The translations under genes and the position numbers were made by a program. Below the pieces are notes generated by a model. It had not been told where the DNA came from. It saw nothing but the letters and a program-made list of their open reading frames with translations, and made no database searches. Of a DNA stretch of 64,000 nucleotides, positions 59,801 through 64,000 are shown piece by piece (within the stretch, counting starts at the first letter, position 1; each line of letters opens with the position of its first letter). The stretch is taken from contig CM038221.1 in the NCBI GenBank assembly GCA_021442155.1, positions 80,554,494 to 80,618,493 of the forward strand, in the 5' to 3' direction. This DNA comes from Cymbidium sinense. Taxonomy: Eukaryota > Streptophyta > Magnoliopsida > Asparagales > Orchidaceae.

Positions 59801-60180
59801 GGGGAATATTACATATGATGAGTACAAATAAAGTAGGTTAAGTACAAGTAGGATCCCACACTAACTTGAGGCTAGTATGCTTGAGCGAGTGGCAATTTTG
59901 ATGGCTGGTCACGAGTAGCTTCGTTGTCATATTAACCCATGAGTTGAGGCTAGGTGGCCAAACAATGTCTATCTGCACTTTCTAAACTCACTTGCCAGCC
60001 ATGGGCAAGTATGTTTATCACTTGATTTATATATCATATGCTCTGAGTTCTTCTTAACTCACCATGCTTGAGATGAATGAGTGACTATTCCCCCATAGGT
60101 TTGGGTCCATTTTGACACTACCTCACTAGGTGGTTTCACCTTATTCATTTTATTCATTTGAGTATACAATGTCATTATAG
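59800..60180 (-). repeat. LTR-like segment X2, copy of 41681-42065
   Basis: It shares GTACAAGTAGGATCCC, TTCTTCTTAACTCACCATGC and a closing CATTTGAGTATACA with X1. It sits just upstream of the gag relic on the minus strand, the place of a 5' LTR or leader. The U5 side seen in X1 is not present here. Confidence 0.55.
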
Positions 60181-61019
60181 TAATTACTTGTGAATCCATT
60201 TTAAAGTTAAGAGTGGAAATGTACAGAGTAGCTTAGAGAAAGAGAATCAAGGATGTTGAGCTAAAAGAGTAATAAGGTGTACACATACAAAAATACTTTT
60301 CCATTAATGGTTAATGTATATGTTTTATTCAAAATATCATATTTTAATATTTAATTAATATAATAAATAATGATTAACAATTAACTAGCAATCCCTTAAA
60401 TTGTTATTTTAAGTGTATATCATATAATAGTGCATAGAGATGTTAAGGAGGAATTTAATAAGTTCGCTTTACATACTCCTTAGCCCATCCCACTTAGAGT
60501 TTTGAAGAAGTGATCACCATATATTTTATAGATGCATTTGCTATTCATGCATAAGAAAAGAAGCTGAAGAATAATTAGTTGTTAGGCTACTCTCTTTGAA
60601 AATTAATAGCTACCTTTTTTGTACAAGAGTTGAATAATCAGCCTCACTTGAAAAATAAATTGTAAAAGTTAGAGCAAAAATTTGATAATATAATAAATTT
60701 TAATTAAAATTTATATGTGAGGATGCGAAATAGAATAAAGGTGAAAATGAAGTGGCATTTATTATTATCTCAACTAATTATTCTTTGAGAATGGGCATGA
60801 GATGGAGAATAGAAATGAGATTAAGAAGAAGAAGAAGAAGAATGATAGAGCAGAAGGTGGAGGTGATAGAAGAATGAACTCACTTTTAGTAAGGTTGAAA
60901 ACCACCCTTTTGGATCTATAATTCGATCTAAGCACAATATTCTTCTAGAACTAAGACCATACCCTATTTTAGGCTAGGTGGGGCCTGTTTATCCTCGATC
61001 TAAAATAATCAATAAACAT
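60181..61019. other. AT-rich stretch without a gene
   Basis: No gene supported. It includes a short (GAA)n run at about 60824-60840 and a segment at 60881-60975 that repeats 43703-43800 (ACTTTTAGT(G/A)AGGTTGAAA and ATTCGATCTA). Confidence 0.5.
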
Positions 61020-64000
61020 TAATTTTAAAAATTGAGTTATTTAAACCTAATGAGGAGACAAGGGATCTAAAATTATCTCTTAATATATTTTTCATTAAGT
61101 GATTTAAAATTAATTTAAGTGATTTTTATGAATTATTTAAGATTAATTAATTTTTTTAATCAATTAACTAGAAGAGCTAAAAAATGTAATTATACCTTAA
61201 ACATAAGTTATAAATTATGAGAACATTATAAAACATAAATGAGCATGAAATAAACAAGTCCTAAAGATTCTAATACAATTAAGCTTATACTTAAAGGCTA
61301 ATTTAAGAAATGGTAAAACTCAAAATCAACAATTACACTCAAAATATCCCAAACCAATTATGGTTTTTATTTCAATGAAAACCTCTTTGAAAATAAGCAC
61401 AAAAAGAAGTTGATCACATTTTTTAAAGAACTAGGCTATTTAACATGAATTTTCTTAGTCCTATGATAATTAATGATTAATTAATTAATAAAAGTCTCTT
61501 AATGGTGAATTTGAGAAATGATTAGAACTAGAAGTTCTAATTAATTTCTCTAGTTATTGCTAATATTCCAAAATGTATTTAACATTTCATAATAATTTTT
61601 AAAATTTTCTTAATTATATAAATTTATTAAATGTATAAAATTACCCTTTAAGGTTTGAAATTTTGATTTCCCAAATTACCCATCTAATAAACTTGAAAAT
61701 AATTATGGGAGGCAAAGGTCATTTTATGGGACAATCACCTAAAGTTTCAAGTTAATTAGCTAAGTAATTAAAGTTTAATTTCACTAATTACGAAAAGTCT
61801 TTATACCCTAATTATTTACTATACACTAAAGAAAATTTGCGGCATTTATTTATTTTTCTAGAATCTCCTATATTTAAGCTTTTCATAAAGGATTTAATTA
61901 TATATTTTTAAATTTTATTGCAATTAGTTATAATTTTTTGAAGTTTTGAACATTTAATTAGATTTATAAACTTAATTAATCAATTTACATAGTTGGCGCC
62001 ATGTCAACACTAGCGTGGTAGCACTTACACGCTACGATACATGTTTCTCTACTTAAAATGTCCCTAGTGGCATGCAGACTCTGTGGCTATAGACACAGTT
62101 TCACTTCAGTCATTCAATGACAAATTGAACACCCATGATTACTCTCATGGCATAAATAAGATAAAATTAAAAATCTAACATGATTCATCACAGTTTTTCA
62201 TTCAAATCACATGAAATGGATGACTGATGATCGGTCATCAACCATCGGCTATAGACAAACATTATTCGCCTTTCTCCATTTGATCTAAGTTCACTGGAGC
62301 TTGTTTCATGGAGGGTTCAATTCCTAAATGATCAAGAGATAATTCTAAGGGAATCTTATAAATTGATTAACACCAAGTGATACTTCACTTCACAAAAGAC
62401 CAATTTGTAATGGTCACGCCTATGGTTTCAAAGAAATTACCTCACTGGAGCAAAGGAATAGAGGTCTGATGTTTGAGGTAGCTTCATCTAGTAGAGGCAA
62501 AGCCCTATTGATGAAGCTATGCATTGCCTCCCCATCGATTGGTCTCTGTATTAAATGTCTCCATGAACCTTGCAAGAGTTGATCTACGATTATCTTCTAA
62601 TGCTTAAATTGAGTGGTTCTCAATTTGTTTCGACTTGCTAGAGCTAGGGGAAGGTGTGAGAAAGTTAATTTGGGTTTGGTTGAGTTTTGGTAGAGTTGGG
62701 CATGAGAGGAATTTGGGTTGAGGGAGAGCTCAGTCTCATTGGCGATGAGGTGCCTAAAGAGTTCTGTGAACTCAGGGGACTAGCTCTAGGATTATGTGGA
62801 ACGTGTATACTAAGTTTAAATTAGGGAGGAGGTGTATACCCTCCTCCCCAAGTAAACTAAAAAAAGGGGTTGGTTCAATCAGGCCTTGTTGGCTGGGGCA
62901 AGGGGGGGGGGGGGGGGAGGGTGAGAGGGACATGGCTTGTTGGCCTAACCAATGCCTAGCTAACATGAGGGTGACCTCTCCTTATTCAAGGGATAAGCAA
63001 GGCTGACTTAGGTTAACTTGGATCAGTGGGTCTATGCTGAAGGAGTTTTGAGGGGGGATTACTATTACCAAATGAGGTTGGTGGTCTTCCAAATGGGGAT
63101 TTTATCTTATTTGGAACCCTTGGTTTACTTGGTTTGGGTTAAACTAAGTTTACTTTGGGTTGGGTTCACTTAAGTTGGTCAAAGGAGTCCATATATGAGT
63201 CATACCAAGTTTGGTTAGTTCTAGGCTTGTTTGGTTTGGTTTGGATCAATTGGACCTATATAGGTCAAGTTAGGTTTAATTAGGTTAGGTTGACCAATTG
63301 ACCAAACTAGGTAAGAGGGCTATTAGATTAAGTTCAAATGATGATTTAAAACTTATTAGTGAAATTTCTTTAGGTTATTTTGGATTAGATTTCAATTTGG
63401 CTCATATGGGCTGATATGGGCTAAATGGGTTAAGTTGACCAACTTGATCAAATTGGCTAAATTGGGTTGAATGAGGAATTGAGTCATGTTTAATTGATCA
63501 TTTGAAGATGATTGAAACTTTGATTTGAATTGATTATTTAAATTAAGTTTTGATTCAATTTCACCCTTTAGGTCAAATTGGGCTAAATTGATTTCGTTGA
63601 TCAAATTGGTTTCAATTGATGATTTAAAAGTGTTCAACCACAAGTTTCAGAATGATTGTAGGTGTTGGTTCAATCCAATCTGCTCTAGATCAAATATTGA
63701 CTCATTTTGGCCCTTTAGGTCAATTTAGATCAACTTGGGTCATGTGGCCAAAGTGGCTCAATTGGGTTCAGTTGTTTGCAATTGGATGATTGATCATGAT
63801 CAATAATCATTTTGGAAGTGATTTAAGTGATTGATTTGGTCCAATTTGAGTTGAATTAAGGTTTAACTCAATTTGGGCTCTTATGTCAAATTGCGTAAAG
63901 TGAGCTAAATGCATTAATTGAATCAATTAGAGTCAATTGAGCGTTGAGATATGATCAATTATTAATTGATAGCTTTGATTTGATCTAATTTTGATTGAAT
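61020..64000. repeat. Inverted partial third copy (C) of the 6.3-kb unit
   Basis: The reverse complement follows copy A from about 47300 back to about 44000. Landmarks: CACCATTAAGAGACTTTTA versus CACCATTAAGGCTTTAA; TGGCGCCAT at 61994; CACCAAAACTCAACC equivalents at about 62690; and the gypsy-leader words (CAATTGACC, AAATTGGGC) to the window edge. No protein is conserved. It continues beyond the window. Confidence 0.7.
62902..62917 (+). repeat. Run of 16 G
   Basis: An uninterrupted G homopolymer inside a G-rich stretch of copy C. Small frames across it on both strands are compositional. Confidence 0.9.

Noticed and set aside
62772..63643. Small frames on both strands near the window end
   Set aside because: They fall inside the inverted repeat copy, span the G run or gypsy-leader words, and are not kept in copies A and B.

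Overview
The window is nuclear DNA of a flowering plant. Evidence: spliced genes of plant-only families (an LRR-XI receptor kinase of the RGI5 type and a DEAD-box helicase tail of the RH39 type), a Mutator-like transposon carrying a plant mobile domain gene, a Ty3/gypsy relic of Tat type, a copia-type solo LTR, RTE-clade LINEs and an hAT-type MITE. The DNA is very AT-rich and mostly non-genic. The exact species cannot be told from the sequence alone.

Layout. 1-18408 is one enormous low-complexity tract built from TTA, TTAG and TTTTAG steps with almost no C on the + strand. It is broken only by an 831-bp solo LTR and ends in a 100-N assembly gap (18409-18508). 18509-22883 is anonymous AT-rich DNA with two coding remnants on the minus strand, one a GRF-type zinc finger. 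22884-31470 is a whole Mutator-like element (8587 bp): about 70-76-bp terminal inverted repeats, a perfect 9-bp target duplication (AAATAAATA), a ten-copy tandem array next to the left end, a decayed PMD (MAIN/MAIL1-like) gene, a decayed MuDR-type transposase gene and a duplicated segment near the right end. 31935-33304 holds the last three exons of a DEAD-box RNA helicase (RH39-like, + strand), whose 5' part is absent from the window. 34474-37908 is a two-exon LRR receptor kinase (RGI5-like, minus strand) with a signal peptide, LRRs, a membrane segment and a kinase domain, but with two frameshifts and several small deletions.

38930-64000 is a nested transposon graveyard. A minus-strand RTE LINE is split by a second RTE LINE in the opposite direction. 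An LTR fragment at 41490-42065 recurs at 59800-60180. A 6.2-kb unit is present as two tandem copies (43815-50092 and 50147-56805) and as a partial inverted third copy (about 61020-64000, running off the window). A 489-bp hAT-type MITE sits only in the second tandem copy. A Tat-type gypsy relic (gag, RNase H, integrase zinc finger) lies at 57790-59800 on the minus strand.

The only sequences likely to matter to the cell are the helicase tail and the receptor kinase, about 1.2 kb apart and convergent. Both carry indels in otherwise conserved frames, so each is either decaying or affected by consensus errors. The most unusual items are the 17-kb C-poor tract and the fully bounded Mutator-like element that pairs a transposase relic with a plant mobile domain gene.
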